Shown: positions 31,726 through 43,900 of the stretch, piece by piece | Numbering within the stretch: position 1 is the stretch's first letter | Layout: every line of letters begins with the position of its first letter | Source: Laburnicola sp. R22_1 | Taxonomy: Eukaryota; Ascomycota; Dothideomycetes; Pleosporales; Didymosphaeriaceae | DNA: 64,000 nucleotides | Assembly (NCBI GenBank): GCA_014281115.1 | Contig: JACONQ010000005.1 | Coordinates: 1,240,001 to 1,304,000 of the forward strand | Reading direction: 5' to 3' | The notes under the pieces: model-generated | What the model saw: the letters and a program-made list of their open reading frames with translations, nothing else | What the model was told of the DNA's origin: nothing | The model's database searches: none | Position numbers and translations under genes: made by a program

Positions 31726-32769
31726 CTACTCTTTCTTTTCACCCTCGCCCTCGCCCTTCTCCTTCTCTTCCATGTCCATTCTCCGGCTCTCAACCGTAAA
31801 GTACAAGCTCCTGCTAGCACCTTCCAGAGCACTTGCAAGGGACCCACCAACGCCTTGCAGCATATGCACAAGCTGTGCTCGCAGTCCGTCAATACCGCCG
31901 TCAATGCCACCAACCCATTTTGTGCCTTCCATGTCGAACACTTTGCCCTCTACTCGTGCGCCCAACAACATCAGTTTCTGCAGCCCGGCCTGTACTTCCG
32001 GCTCGTGATACGAGGGGTTCGCTTTGCGCTTCGGCGCGGGGAAATTGGGCGGCGAAGGCGAGAGGATGGACAGCACGGTTTTGAGGTGCTGCGGCGACAC
32101 ATGCGGGAAAGTGACGATGGCGAGAGGACCAGAGAGCAGCGGTTCGAGCTCAGTCTTCAACTTGCGGTTCGAGGCCACTTCCCAAGCTCTCCGGCTTAGA
32201 CCATGCGTCAAGCGCTCGTCTTCAGGTGTATTCTGCGTCTGTGGAATCTGTGCGCTCGTCGGCATCCGGGGGTCCGTAGGGTGCTGCGCATGATCCATAG
32301 TCTTTTCTTCCGGGTTGTAGAACTCTACGACGCGCAGCGCGCTGGCGAAGATGCTGGTGGTTATGACTTGGAACTTGATCTGATCTGCGATCAAACCCTC
32401 CTCCTGGCCGTTCTTTACCCTCTCGGCGTCTACTTTCTGCAGGGCAATCGCGAGTTCACGCCGTATGCTCATCCATTCTACCGCCTTGACATTGTTGTGC
32501 TGGAAGAGCAGGATCAGCGGCGAGGACTTGAGGACCGACTGGTATGTGCGGTGGAGCTGCGTTTTGCGGACTTCCGGCGGCTTGTGGGAGGGGGGCTGCG
32601 TAGGAGGATATCGTAGAACAAGTGGCACAGCACGTATCGTCTGGTCAATGGGCGGCGCGGGTGTCGTTGCTGTTGCTAGCGAAGCGTAGGCTGCGCAGAA
32701 CGGGCTGTTGGACGGCTGGGCGTTGCGGAGGCCGAGGACGCGTGGCCGGAGACGTATTCGGGGTGGCAT
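31726..32769 (-). CDS. MRPL11: Mitochondrial large-subunit ribosomal protein uL10m
   Basis: Intronless 347-aa protein. The Arg-rich N-terminus (MPPRIRLRPRVLGLRNAQ) is a mitochondrial presequence. The body matches mitochondrial L10: LILLFQHNNVKAVEWMSIRR, then FQVITTSIFASALRVVEF, a central variable insert rich in Pro and Gln, and the C-terminal PLAIVTFPHVSPQHLKTVLS, KLMLLGARVEGKVF and GGSLASALEGASRSLYF blocks. uL10m anchors the stalk proteins that recruit elongation factors. The extreme tail is acidic/basic low complexity. It is divergent from mitochondrial prolyl-tRNA synthetase across 296 bp. Confidence 0.85.
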   Translation of the reverse strand: MPPRIRLRPRVLGLRNAQPSNSPFCAAYASLATATTPAPPIDQTIRAVPLVLRYPPTQPPSHKPPEVRKTQLHRTYQSVLKSSPLILLFQHNNVKAVEWMSIRRELAIALQKVDAERVKNGQEEGLIADQIKFQVITTSIFASALRVVEFYNPEEKTMDHAQHPTDPRMPTSAQIPQTQNTPEDERLTHGLSRRAWEVASNRKLKTELEPLLSGPLAIVTFPHVSPQHLKTVLSILSPSPPNFPAPKRKANPSYHEPEVQAGLQKLMLLGARVEGKVFDMEGTKWVGGIDGGIDGLRAQLVHMLQGVGGSLASALEGASRSLYFTVESRRMDMEEKEKGEGEGEKKE

Positions 32770-33065
32770 TCTGGTAGCACATCAGATTTTTGAAAGAAAG
32801 AGAAAGAAACGGCGCGGGCACTTACGTGATGTGTGTTCTGCGCGCAATTGCGATGAGGAGAGGTTGTCCAGAAATCTTTCGGCGAAGCTGGAGAAACTCG
32901 GTGGCCCGTGCGTCGACGCTTCATCTGAGCTCCAGCTCCAGAGTAACCATCAATTGCAGCCATTGTACAGTCCTTGTCCTCTCTCCTTCCCTTTGTATTA
33001 TATTTGCCCCTCATAAGCGTCTGTGTTTGCTTTGATTCTGTGTTTATCAGACCACCTGTGCGCTA
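32770..33065. promoter_or_regulatory. Short divergent promoter, uL10m / mtProRS
   Basis: Only 296 bp lie between the start codons of two genes for mitochondrial translation, so regulatory elements are probably shared. Frames that cross it on either strand show no domain. No specific site is called. Confidence 0.45.
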
Positions 33066-34908
33066 ATGAGCGCGCATATATGGAGAAGCGCGCATCGAGC
33101 GAAGCTGATATCGAGACCAAATTGGCATGTCAGATTCCTAGCAGTAAGTTTTTTAGACAGAAGTTTAATTGTAAGGAGCTTTCTTACTGAAATTCGTTCT
33201 TAGACCGATGCAAGAAACCGACTATCAAAATTCTGGGCACCAACAGGAGGCATTTCGCCACAAGACGGAGAACAAGGTCCGTATCGCCCAACTTTCGTCA
33301 ATAATCTGACTGACACTTGTCCAAGATGATTCTCATGCCCTTCTTGTCCGCGGTGGCTTCCTTCGACAAGTATGCTTCTAAAGTACATCCAAAAGTCCTC
33401 GACCATCCATTGATCACGTGCAGGCACACTCTGGAGTATTCCATCTGCTCCCTCTCGGTCTCCGCGTCCAAAATAAACTCGAGTCCCTGATAGACAAGCA
33501 CCTGACATCTATCGGCGCCTCAAAACTCTCTCTATCATCTATCAGCACGGAAGCCCTCTGGCGCCAAACAGGCCGCTACTCCACAAACTCGGAGCTTCTA
33601 CGCATTAATGACCGCAGAGAATCTGGATTCTTGCTCGCGCCTACACACGAGGAAGAGATTACAGCCTTGGTCGCGGGTATGGTGCATTCGTACAAAGATT
33701 TGCCGCTGAGGCTTTACCAGACCGGGAGGAAGTACAGGGATGAAAGGAGGCCGAGGCAGGGGCTGTTGAGAGCGAAAGAGTTTATGATGAAGGATCTCTA
33801 TACGTTTGACTCGACACATGAGGCTGCGCTGAGGACGTACGAGGAAGTGAGGGAGGCGTATACTAATCTGTTCAACGAGCTTAAGATCCCGTATCTAGTC
33901 GCTGACGCAGACTCTGGCAATATGGGCGGCAAGCTGAGCCATGAGTACCACTTTGTGTCTCCCAAAGGCGAGGACAATGTCTGGTCGTGCGGTTCCTGCG
34001 ACTATTTGGCAAACGAGGAGCTTGTCGAGAAGAGGACACCGGACACGCCTACTGCATCAGACAATGAGCCGCTCGTCTTCACCGGCATAAGTCCTGACAG
34101 AAGCACATCAATCCACATCCACATCCCCCGACCCGCAGACATCTCTCCCAACGAGACACCCTCCTGGGAACAAATCTCCTCCTTCGTCAACCTCCACGCA
34201 GTCAAGAAACTCGACATAGACCTAGACACCAGCATCGAAGCCGCAACACTCCACAAGCTCCTCCCCTCTACCACATCCACCATCACCATATCCGACCGCT
34301 CACTCCAGACACCAAACCCACCCGCAACCACAGCCTCTCCCCCCTCCCACGACCTAACCATCACCCGCCCCGGCGACCCCTGCGCCCGCTGCCCCACCGG
34401 CACCCTCTCCGTCCAAAAAGCCATAGAAGTAGGCCACACCTTCCACCTCGGCACGCGCTACTCGGAGCCCCTCCAAGCCCTCGTCGCTGTCCCCAATCAA
34501 GCCCAAAAACAAGCAATCCACATGGGCTGCCACGGCATCGGCGTCTCGCGCCTCATAGCCTCCATCGCGTCGCTCCTGGCCGACTCTCAGGGTCTGAACT
34601 GGCCGCGCGTCGTTGCGCCTTTTGAAACTATCGTTGTTACGACGCCGCAGATTAGCGAGGAGGAGAGCACGGGCGTGTACGATGCGCTTGCGGGGTTGGA
34701 TGCTGTGTTGGATGATAGGCCGATTAAAAGTTTGGGGTGGAAGTTGAGGGATGCGGATTTGATTGGGTATCCTGTTATTGTGGTGTTGGGGAAGGCGTGG
34801 AAGGAGAGGAGGGAGGTAGAGGTGCAATGTCGGAGGTTGGGTGTGAAGAAGGAGGTAGGGGTGGAGGGTTTGAGGGAGGAAGTGGAGCGCTTGTTGGAGC
34901 GGTTTTGA
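33066..34908 (+). CDS. AIM10: Mitochondrial prolyl-tRNA synthetase
   Basis: Four exons (33066-33143, 33204-33276, 33326-33369, 33424-34908) give 559 aa; introns are 60, 49 and 54 nt. Exon 1 encodes a presequence (MSAHIWRSAHRAKLISRPNW). Class II motifs are clear: motif 1 region SGVFHLLPLGLRVQNKLE, motif 2 YRDERRPRQGLLRAKEFMMK, and motif 3 GCHGIGVSRLIA. The editing-type insert between motifs 2 and 3 is short, with a low-complexity Thr/Pro segment (about 280-330) and a Cys pair DPCARCPTG. The C-terminal anticodon-binding domain follows (FETIVVTTPQ, LIGYPVIVVLG). It charges mitochondrial tRNA-Pro. The open frame alone would start at 33418 inside intron 3; homology and phase support the three upstream exons. 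Confidence 0.9.
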
Positions 34909-35346
34909 GTGGGTTGGAGCTGTATGATAAATGTACTTTGTAACTCTAATTGTTCATATGTAATGCAGCGTCAACTTGTGAGATGGAGAAGGGATCATTG
35001 CATCTGTTGCACCAAGTTTTCAGAGAAATCTTGTTTTTTAATGGGTTCTAATATAGATCCTCTGCTTTGAGCTTGTACCGGTGCGTGCAGCGGTAGAAGT
35101 TTGAAGCGGACCAAACACGTAAATAATTGAGATTCCAACTCCTGATACTCCATTATCCAGCAATATGTGAATGCCGAAAATCCAACGGACTTCAGGTCAA
35201 GTCATGTCCATTCAAACACGTTGTGGAGCTGGTACTAGACCTGGGGTTGACTGTTACTAGACACAGTCGGAAAGCGTACAGCGTAAGCTTAATATTAGAT
35301 AAGATAGCCGGTCTCCGGAAATCGCCCATTTCGCAGGATGTGATGC
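34909..35346. other. Convergent intergenic region
   Basis: Separates the 3' ends of mtProRS and the KH-like gene. A short plus-strand frame (35127-35387) shows no domain. Nothing else seen. Confidence 0.5.
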
Positions 35347-37332
35347 CTACGCGTGTGGAGAGGGTGGAATCGCGGAATCTTCGATAGGAATGCCACCCGA
35401 TTCGTTGATCACGTATGACAGCTCCATCATTTTGTTGAGGAGGAGACGGACACCGTCACACGGCGGCTTATTAGTCGAAACATTGTCGTCCTTGTCGGGC
35501 TGGCCTTCTTCGCCAGTGAAAGAAGTAAGGCCGTCATCTGGAAGAAAAGCACGGAGAGTATCTCCCCATTCAGCAAGTCGCCCCTGCTGCAAGTTTTCCA
35601 AATCCACAAGGTGGGTCTCCCATTCACTGTGATAGATCCTCAAGCCCCAGCAAGGAACCTTCTGGCGTGGGTACCACATTGCCACCATATCGACCTTGTA
35701 ACAAGTCTTCTTGATGCCGAATGTGTAAATCTTGTCTAGGCGGCTAGTGAGCATCTGCAATCCAGGCGTCATCTCGGAAGTTGCGAAGAGTTCCTTAGAC
35801 TTCGTGTCGTGCTTCGGATCCATGCGGACTTGGTTGGCGAAATAACATATAGCAGTCGGAGCAAGCGTCTTGCTGACATGCGTCATAGACTGCAGAGTGA
35901 AATCCCATGCTTTAGAATCGCCCAGTTCCAACAACTTAATGTCCATGTGCTGCTTTGGCCTGGCATCTCCTGGGCCTAGTCGGAAATACCTGATCTGGTC
36001 CTTCTCGTACAAGCCATACTCATTCATCGTCCAGTCCACTTGGACAACGTAATTTGTCGACGTAGTTGGAGGTTGACGAGGCGCGTTGGGGTCTTTGAAG
36101 ACCCAAGTGCCACGAAAAGTGGGACGAGTGTCGGCTAGGGCATCAGGAATAACGCCATAGCCAATAACAGGCTTCGTAGGCTCAAGCAGATGATCAGCAG
36201 CCACAAGACGGGTAAGCAGCTTGTCGCCGCCCTCATCGTCTATTAGCCATTTCTTAACGGCGCATTTAACCAGGCCTCTAATTCCCGTCATGAAGTTCTC
36301 CTTTGCGTCCTTTTTACCAACGTGTCTCCATGGCTCAGGTATCTCCAAGGCAAAACAACCATATTGGACGGATAATTCATAGGAGCCCTTCTCGTAACGG
36401 ATTGCCTCGAGAGCCTTCTTGAATGCCTGCTCTATTTCGGATTGTTGATCGGGATGGAGCACCTCTTGACGGAATACACCTGGTTCGTTACCGCAGGGCA
36501 AAAGACGAGGGACGAGGAGTTGGTCAGGCCACCAGGCCTCTGCCTTCTCCCAGACAACTTCACATTCTTCTCTGTCGTCTAGCAAGATGTAGGTAGGGTG
36601 CACTGCGTTGAAGAGCCTCGTGCGCGCCTTTTGGATGCTAGTGAGCAAGTGCTCCTTGGCCGAGTCAACGTTTGTCGGATGAGTCCCGCGTATTTGGATC
36701 TGCGACGCGCCAACCAGTTGGATGAAGACTTCGTCGTTCGTTCGTATGGACTCCAAAGCTTCAAGTTTGGTGCCAAACACGTCCCTCGGAAAGATGTTAT
36801 CTTGACGGAGATCCTGCGGCCAGTCTACAACGACCTAAAGAGCGGATTTTAGTATACACTCGCCTATACATAACAGACGACGGACACATACTATGTTGGC
36901 ATAGTCTAATTCCTCATTCGCAGGAATATCACCCTTGTACTTCTCTTTCCGCTCATTCGTCTGTGCATGCAGCATGCTGTGATACCAAGTTTTTGGTATG
37001 TGTGCCGGAATTTTCGCCCAAGCAGTGGTCTCTGCGGACTTCGTTTTGGAGGTCTTGATCCAGTCTTCTACCTTTGCGATCGCTTTGTTCAAATTGGCGC
37101 CCGTTCCAAATATCTCGAACGTGGCAATTGTGTTAACGGGCCTGCCTCCGCGAAGGAGGACACGGCAGCCTGTCTCGGCCTTCCAGAGGTTGACGATTCG
37201 TTCGCGTTCCCGAAGTTTGGTCTCACGTCGATACGCGAGGGGCACCGTAATCTCGCGATTCGGACGCTTGTCGCCAGGCTTGCGGCCCTCCAGCAGAATT
37301 TCGCCGGGTTTATCACCGCCATGTGCGTTCAT
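35347..37332 (-). CDS. Uncharacterised fungal protein with KH-like segments
   Basis: Two exons (37332-36892, 36834-35347) with a 57-nt intron give 642 aa; the splice joins DYANI to VVVDWPQDLR in phase. Two parts resemble KH-type RNA-binding folds: near residues 30-90 (LRERERIVNLWKAETGCRV then GTGANLNKAIAKVEDWI) and near 160-220 (FIQLVGASQIQIRG and NVDSAKEHLLTSIQKAR). The rest, with many Trp, Tyr and Phe, looks folded but I do not recognise it. No signal peptide or membrane helix. The start is uncertain: the frame is open to 37506, and the Met at 37332 (MNAHGGDKPGEI) is chosen because the upstream part looks like leader. RNA binding is inference only. Confidence 0.68.
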
Positions 37333-38503
37333 CGTGAGAAATTTGTACTGCAGGAATGTGCAGACACCGTGTACTGAAGTTGTAACAAAGATGCACTTGT
37401 GGAAGGCGCGAGTCGCGGGGTCGGATGGTTCGACCCGGCCAGGAAGGTGCGGTGAGGTACGCCGGGACACGTAACACACGCTTCCGTGCGTTTGTATGGA
37501 CGGCAATCGCCGAACGACGTACCTAAGATGCGGGTCAGCTTGCTCTTAGAAGTGTGTGGGAGGTGGAAGATGGCGGGGGGGGGGGAGGCGTGCAGGAAGA
37601 AGGACAACAGGACGGACGACCGAATATATAGTGTCGGTCGCAAGAGGCGCCGCGGTGAAGCAGAGGAGTAAACAAACCTTGGCAGATCTGTTGTCGTGGT
37701 GACGTGGGTTCACTGCAAAAAAGGTTACTTCACCTTGGGCACTAAGTGTGTACGTTTACTGTTGGGTGAAGAGCCTCCCAATTTCTTAGCACAGGAGCAG
37801 TGGACGCGGCTTCCGGTCCCGTAGTGGACGTTACTGACTGAGAATGCGTGCGAACGGCAGCCGGTGGGCGTCCCATATTTCACAACGAGCGTCATATCTC
37901 TTTCTGACCAGTTTGACTCGGTGCTATCGAATCGCAGAAGAGGAGGTGGAAGGTGCAATGTGATAGCGGACGGGATGAGAGGCTGGGTATGTAAGTAAGA
38001 CAAAAGAGAGCCACTGTGATGGCAAGAGATATTCAAAACATTAGACTGCAAATGGACTGATTAGTACATATGAATGTGAGAGCGCTTCGTCTGGTAGCCC
38101 TAAAGCATGGATGTCTACGGGTGCATGGGCTCTTTCCCAAAGGCTGTGGCGTCTAGATCGGAATCGGGTATGCAGTTGAGCTACATGGGACCAAAAGGGC
38201 CTATAATTATCGAGTTTACAATTTAAAGTGACATGAGCCCCAGTTGTTACTTCGTAGTCGCCATACAGCGGCTCTCAGGACTTGGGACGGCACGTGACGC
38301 GGAGATGGTTCGTGCACCTCCGACCGATTTTCTGAGGGAACATCAACCCATCGAGTCACGACGCGATTCCCGCCGAACAGTCCATTGCTCGACGTGCAGC
38401 CATCTTGTCCAAAAAGACTGCCCATACCACACGTTCACATCGATATCCGGTCACCAATCCATTGCGATTGACGCTCCGGGCGCAAGGCCCGACCTGATCT
38501 GCC
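37333..38503. other. Divergent intergenic region
   Basis: Holds the promoters of the KH-like gene and uL23m. A run of eleven G lies at 37575-37585. Frames such as the minus-strand 37329-37643 and plus-strand 38233-38628 lack domains. Confidence 0.45.
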
Positions 38504-39179
38504 ATGGAGACTCCCGTCGCCAAAAAGATAATAGCCTTCGGCAGCAAGCAGGTCTTCCTGTATGGCTCTGTCCTCTCCCATCTTACCATCCTAACTTTCT
38601 CCCAGGCCCAAGTTCACCATCGCCCTAATCCGCACGCCCAACCTCTCTCCCTACCATGCGCGCTTCCAAGTCCCCCTCAGTTTCTCCAAATACGACCTAC
38701 GCGACTATCTCCACCACGCATACTCCGTCAAAGTGCATAACATCCGCTCGTTCATCAAGCAGATGCCCGTGCGCGATACCCAGAAGCAGCCGCGCCATTG
38801 GTTTCGTGAGGAGAGCGAAAAATACATGACGGTGGAGATGGAGAAGCCGTTTGTGTGGCCCGAGGCGCCGAAAGACTGGTCGCCGTGGGGCAAAGAAGAA
38901 AAGGTGCAGAGCGATAAGAAGAGTGGGAATGCGCAGGGTGTATATGACGCGGAGGACAAGCGAATTGAGGCACGGCGTTTGAGGCAACATGCGCAGGAGA
39001 TGCTGGGTTTCAAGGAAGGGCTGAGGCAACCGAAGAAGGTCAAGAGTGCGAAGAAAGACACAATGGAGGGTGCAGAGAAGACTGGGGCGGAACAAGCGAA
39101 GGAGAAAAAACAGGAGTTGTTGCGGAAGTGGGAGAAGCAAAGGTCGCCCCAGATGCTGGGACGGAGAGAACGGTCATGA
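38504..39179 (+). CDS. MRP20: Mitochondrial large-subunit ribosomal protein uL23m
   Basis: Two exons (38504-38559, 38606-39179) with a 46-nt intron (GTATGG...CTCCCAG, CTAAC branch) give 209 aa. The splice joins FGSKQVFLP to KFTIALIRTPNLSPYHARF, matching the uL23m start. Core motifs are VPLSFSKYDLRDYLHHAY and VKVHNIRSFIKQ. uL23m lies at the polypeptide exit tunnel. The C-terminal half is a long charged helix rich in Lys, Glu and Arg. The first visible frame (38733 onward) is only part of exon 2; phase and homology require exon 1. Confidence 0.87.
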
Positions 39180-39482
39180 GCTGTGTTTTAACACCGGGGG
39201 CTTTGCATTGCCCGCGGACCAAACAGCAGCGGGTACTCGATAATGTACATTCGAATGTATTATATCGTTGGTTTCAAAAGGCAAGACTGTAGGAATACAA
39301 GCGTCGTGTTTGCGATGTGAAAGAGAGTGTGCATTTAAATAAAATTGCGTTTATTGGCAGTCGGCCTTGCTATGGGAGCATGTTCAGCGATACCTTCTCC
39401 TTTTATAAACAAGACACTTCCATCCACCTCAAACGATTTCAGAATTTCATAGACGCGAACGTATGTCACGTATCATGGCGCT
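39180..39482. other. Short convergent spacer
   Basis: About 300 bp between the 3' ends of uL23m and the SprT-like gene. No feature seen. Confidence 0.5.
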
Positions 39483-40499
39483 TCACGAGATCGCCTCAGC
39501 CTTGCGCTTCCCGTTAGCTACTTTCGAGGCGGTGTTACCCACCGGTCCAGATTGCTTCGAGCTGTCAGGGGTTTCCCCCTCAGCGTCCTGCTTCTGGGAT
39601 TTGGGTTTGAGCCATGCGTCAAGTTTATTCTTCTGGCGCCCCGCTCGCTCCTTCTTACTCATAGCTTCAATCTTCTTTTTTGTCGGAGCGGGATCTTCTT
39701 CGTATACACCCCACCACATTCGGATTCGTGATTTGCCCACCAGGAGTCATGCTTGCCCGGTGGTCGGTTCATACTACGCTTCACGAGACCAAAGTACGGT
39801 GCCCGGTCCTTACAAGGCCCGTTACATTGCCAAACATGCGTCCTATAGCTATCCTGCAGAACGATTTCCAGTGAGTACTTGCTTCGAATACGTTTTGTTT
39901 GTCGGGGTTACTCACCACCTCGTCGTGAAATGTATGGAATATGGTAACCTCATAGCTACCATGAGAATTGATTGCGTCGGCTAGTAGTTGGAAGCCTTCC
40001 CCATGACCGGTACCGTCGTCTCCTCGGGAATGTCGCCACGAAGTAGTTATGAAAAAATAGGCATGAATGGCTTCATGCAGTAACGTGTTGATTGTGTCGG
40101 ACCTCGGCCGGTACTGCAGCAGTGGGGTGCTCATTTTGAGCCGGATGCGCGTAAATTTCCCGGTGGACGGGTCCTTGGAGAGCTCGCATAGTCCGGCGCA
40201 CCTGCATGGCAAGGTGGTCAGAATATCCAAAATTACACACTATGCAGGACCAAGTAAGCCGCAGGAGGCATGTTGGCTTACAGTGTTAACCGTGCCGACC
40301 ATATTACCTCCACGCAGGGGATGAGAAGCTTTCGGAAATACAAGACGTTGTAGTGGCCGAATAGCTCATGGATATCGACAAAGGGCTCGCCATTGCTCAC
40401 TATCGCGTTGATGGCATCAAGGGCCTGCTTCTGCTCGGGGGAGAGGGTCTCAAGGGTGCCGATGGCCAGGAGGGCGGCATCCTCGTCTGTAACGGGCAT
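39483..40499 (-). CDS. SprT-like (Spartan/SPRTN-type) metalloprotease, frameshifted near the C-terminus
   Basis: Exons 40499-40282, 40201-39916 and 39853-39483, with introns of 80 and 62 nt. SprT proteases cut proteins crosslinked to DNA during replication. The catalytic HEAIH (LLHEAIHAYFF) and third zinc ligand in GHGEGF are present, followed by the zinc-ribbon-type block VWQCNGPCKDRAPYFG and HESECGGV. Just after that, at about 39705-39715, the frame breaks. The expected continuation EDPAPTKKKIEAMSKKERAG is in another frame, as if one base were missing in ACGAAGAAGATCC. Read literally the protein stops at 39659 after 232 aa, keeping the protease domain but losing the basic C-terminal tail (39483-39700). 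It is divergent from the TBC gene. Confidence 0.8.
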
Positions 40500-40964
40500 G
40501 TCGGCTTTTGTATCCTTGCAGCGTCATGGGCGGGTGTTGCGGGCCACTGTCTCGGGGATTGCGGAGCGCGGTCCAGAGCGAGTGAATAGACGTTGGGCAG
40601 ACAGGGATTGCACGTCCCACGTTGTTCGACACTCACCGTCGCGAGCAACCCCTTGGCCGCCTCCCTTGCTGCCCGCCCATCGCCCCAATCGCCAGCACAT
40701 GCAGTTTGTGTTTGTTACCCACGCAGACGGTCCTGCCTCTGCGACGCTGAAACATCGAGAAGCGCGCGGAAGCTTATTACCGATCGCGTCCATCGCCTAC
40801 GTTGCGCCCTCGTGACGCACGAATGTCCCACATGCACAACAATCCACTCACGCACAAGTCGACCGCGCCGCGCACCCCTAACAACACCAACACCACGACT
40901 CTCCCACGCGCCGAGTGCCGGAGCCTCCGCCGGATGTGCGCCCGCGCACACGCACTCGACTGAG
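40500..40964. other. Divergent promoter, SprT-like / TBC genes
   Basis: A 465-bp spacer. The plus-strand frame of the TBC gene is open through it (to 40593), but that segment is low complexity, Cys/His/Pro/Ser-rich and not protein-like, so it is treated as promoter and leader. Confidence 0.5.
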
Positions 40965-43900
40965 ATGGCCGCGCCAGAAACCCCGACCGCTGTTGGTCTC
41001 GTGCGCACTTCCTCGCAGAATTCGGCCGCATCCAACGGCAGGAGGAGCGGCACCACGCGCGTCCGGCCATTCAAACAACGCTCCAATGCCTCGCTCGCCC
41101 GCACGCCCTCGCCCGCCGCCGACGACAAGAGCCTGACGTCGTTTCCCTCGCTGTCGCCCACGCCCGACTCGTCTCCCGTGCAGTCGCGCGTCAATGGCTG
41201 GTTTCGCTCGGCCGTCGGCGCCGGCGACAGCACCGACAAACAAGCCGAGAACATACCCAGGAGCTCTCCCGACACCATCATCGCTGTTCCTCCGCCGGAC
41301 CTCGCCAAAGCCTCGACGGCCCCCTCGACTGTTAGGAAGGTCACCAAATCTACACAGCAGATCGTGGGGAGCTTGGTAGCGACGTCGGCCTCCACGAGGG
41401 ACCGCAGCGCCCTGTTCGACGATACGCCGCCAGAGTCTGTCAAGATCCCTGGCAATGTCCACTATGCTAGCGACCAGAACATTCAAGATATGGTGGAGCA
41501 AACAGGCGCGGTTGCCTTGGTCAAGCAGATGGCAGGGGACTTGGCCCAGCGAGACGCGCAGATCACGGCCTTGAGAAGAAGAGCGGAGGAGCGCGAGAGG
41601 ATTCTGCGGAAGATGCTTCAAGAATGCGAAGTGTCAAACATGGATATTGAGAACAGGTTGCGGGAACTGGAAAAGAGCGGCATACGTGACAGCAATGAGA
41701 ACGGGCTCACAAAAGCTAGGAAACGAAACAGCGACAGCGACCTGGCTGGTTTGCACCCTGATGACCCTATGGATCAACGACTAGCTCGGGCAATGGAAGA
41801 CGAGATAGCCGAGCACCCAGATGCCCTGGGCTTCGATTCCGGCAATACTGTACGAGAGGTGGATAGCGCATCGCTCGGTTCAGTGTCAGAGGTACCAAGG
41901 GATACAGGCCGTGCGAACTGGAAGAGCCTTTTCTTCAGTGGGACGAGTAGGAAGAGCAGCAGAACCCCGTCTATCGCCAGTATGATTGACAGAGACGCAG
42001 AAAGCATGTCAGGTCAGACTAGGCCCCGAGCCGCCAGTGGAGCAAAACCTACTCGTAAACCCATCAGTACCGATTTGTTCGTCCCACCCGGCGCTGGTGC
42101 TATTCCCACGTTACGTCGGCTGCAGAGTCAGGACCATATCCACTCTGATCAGTCTTCACGGAGGCCTTCAGGTTCCATCATGAACTGGACCACGAAGATG
42201 TTTGCTGGAAACAGCCAGGCTGTTCGCGGAGCGGATAAAGCGAACGCTGTGCGGGGTCGCAAGAGCATAGCGTCAGATTCTGTAGACAGGACACCTTCCA
42301 TTGGCTCCACTAAGACAATGCAGTCGACCAAGTCTAGTCAGACAGCCGCCCAGAATCGTGGAGGCCGTATGCTTGGCCCCAATGGAACCATCAAAAGCAT
42401 TGCAGGGGAATCTCCGAAGAATGGATCTATTAATCCTAGTCCCCAGCTACCGGGACGTGGTCTTAGCAACCTGGGCCCCGTGGAAATGGACATGATACTA
42501 CCTGAAGAGTCGCGACCTCCGACATTGGTTCAACATCATAACAGATTTGCCACAAGCAATGAGTACTTGACGGACAGGTTCGGGTTCATTTATGACCAGA
42601 GACGGAAGAAGCGGCAAAGCGAGGCCGCTGCTGCTCTAACCAAACAAAAGCGTGGCAGCATCGTAGAGTCCTTGGGGGATCGTCAATCCGTTCTTCACAC
42701 CGTGGGACTCGCGGAGGATGTTGGGGATACAAATGCTCCTCAGCTTAGCGGCAATGGCAGCTCATCGTCTCCTTCGCGTCCCGAAAGTAGCAGTTCAGAG
42801 GAGCCTCTGGCCAAGGTTTCAACCAAGACTTGGGCAGATTATCTCAAGCTTGCTACTCATCCCACTGAGCTCCTGTCACACACCCCTTCGGCAGCACCGA
42901 TCACAACGGTCAACTCTGCCGAAGTTGCGATCTCTGCCCCAAAGCTCAGCCAAGTTGTTGTTGCCAAGCGAGGGTCTATGCCTTCTGTCAGTGCGAATCC
43001 GGAACCGTCTCCTTCCCGGTCTGTCTCGGCAAGAGGAGAATTCTCCGTTTCTTCACCTTCTGGGGCGACTTCGCCGATTAACCCTGTTCCTCAAGCGGAT
43101 CCGGTTAAGGCATTGCTCGAACAGCTCACCGAGCTTCACGATAACCTGCAGAAAGAGAAGACAGTCAAGTGGAACGATTTCTTACGGAAAGTCCGCGCTG
43201 AGCGGAAACGACAAGGCGATGCTGTTAATGCGGGTGAGGGCCGAGGAAAAGGGCTTGAAATGCCAGAAACTCATCTTACTGATGGCGAAATTGTCGGTGT
43301 CGCAGGTCTTGGCAACAAAGGCAAGGTCGGACGCGCAAAATGGCAAGAATTCCGTCGACTAGTGCTCAGTGGCATTCCTGTGGCGTATCGAGCAAAGATC
43401 TGGACTGAGTGTAGTGGCGCGTCCGCTCTCCGCGTTCCTGGCTATTACGAGGAACTGTTCAAGAATGGTGTAGACAACCCCACCGTCGTCACGCAGATTC
43501 AAGCGGACATTAGACGGACGCTGACAGACAACATCTTTTTCCGCAAAGGACCCGGCGTGGACAAGCTGGAAGAAGTACTCATCGTTTACGCACGTCGCAA
43601 CCCTGATGTCGGCTACTGTCAAGGCATGAACCTCATTACAGCCTGCCTCCTGTTGATCATGCCTACCGCCGAAGACGCATTCTGGATTCTTGCGACCATG
43701 ATTGAGAATATATTGCCCCAAAATTACTATAATCAGCACTTGCTCACCTCTCGAGCTGATCAGTCTGTTCTCCGCGAGTATGTGGTAGAGCTGCTACCGA
43801 GACTCTCCAACCACCTCGACGTTCTGGAAATCGAACTGGAAGCACTCACGTTCCAATGGTTTCTTTCTGTCTTCACCGACTGCCTCTCTGCCGAAGCACT

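Noticed and set aside
40593..40964. N-terminal 124-residue extension of the TBC protein
   Set aside because: The segment is Cys/His/Arg/Pro-rich and unlike protein, and a good start lies at 40965.
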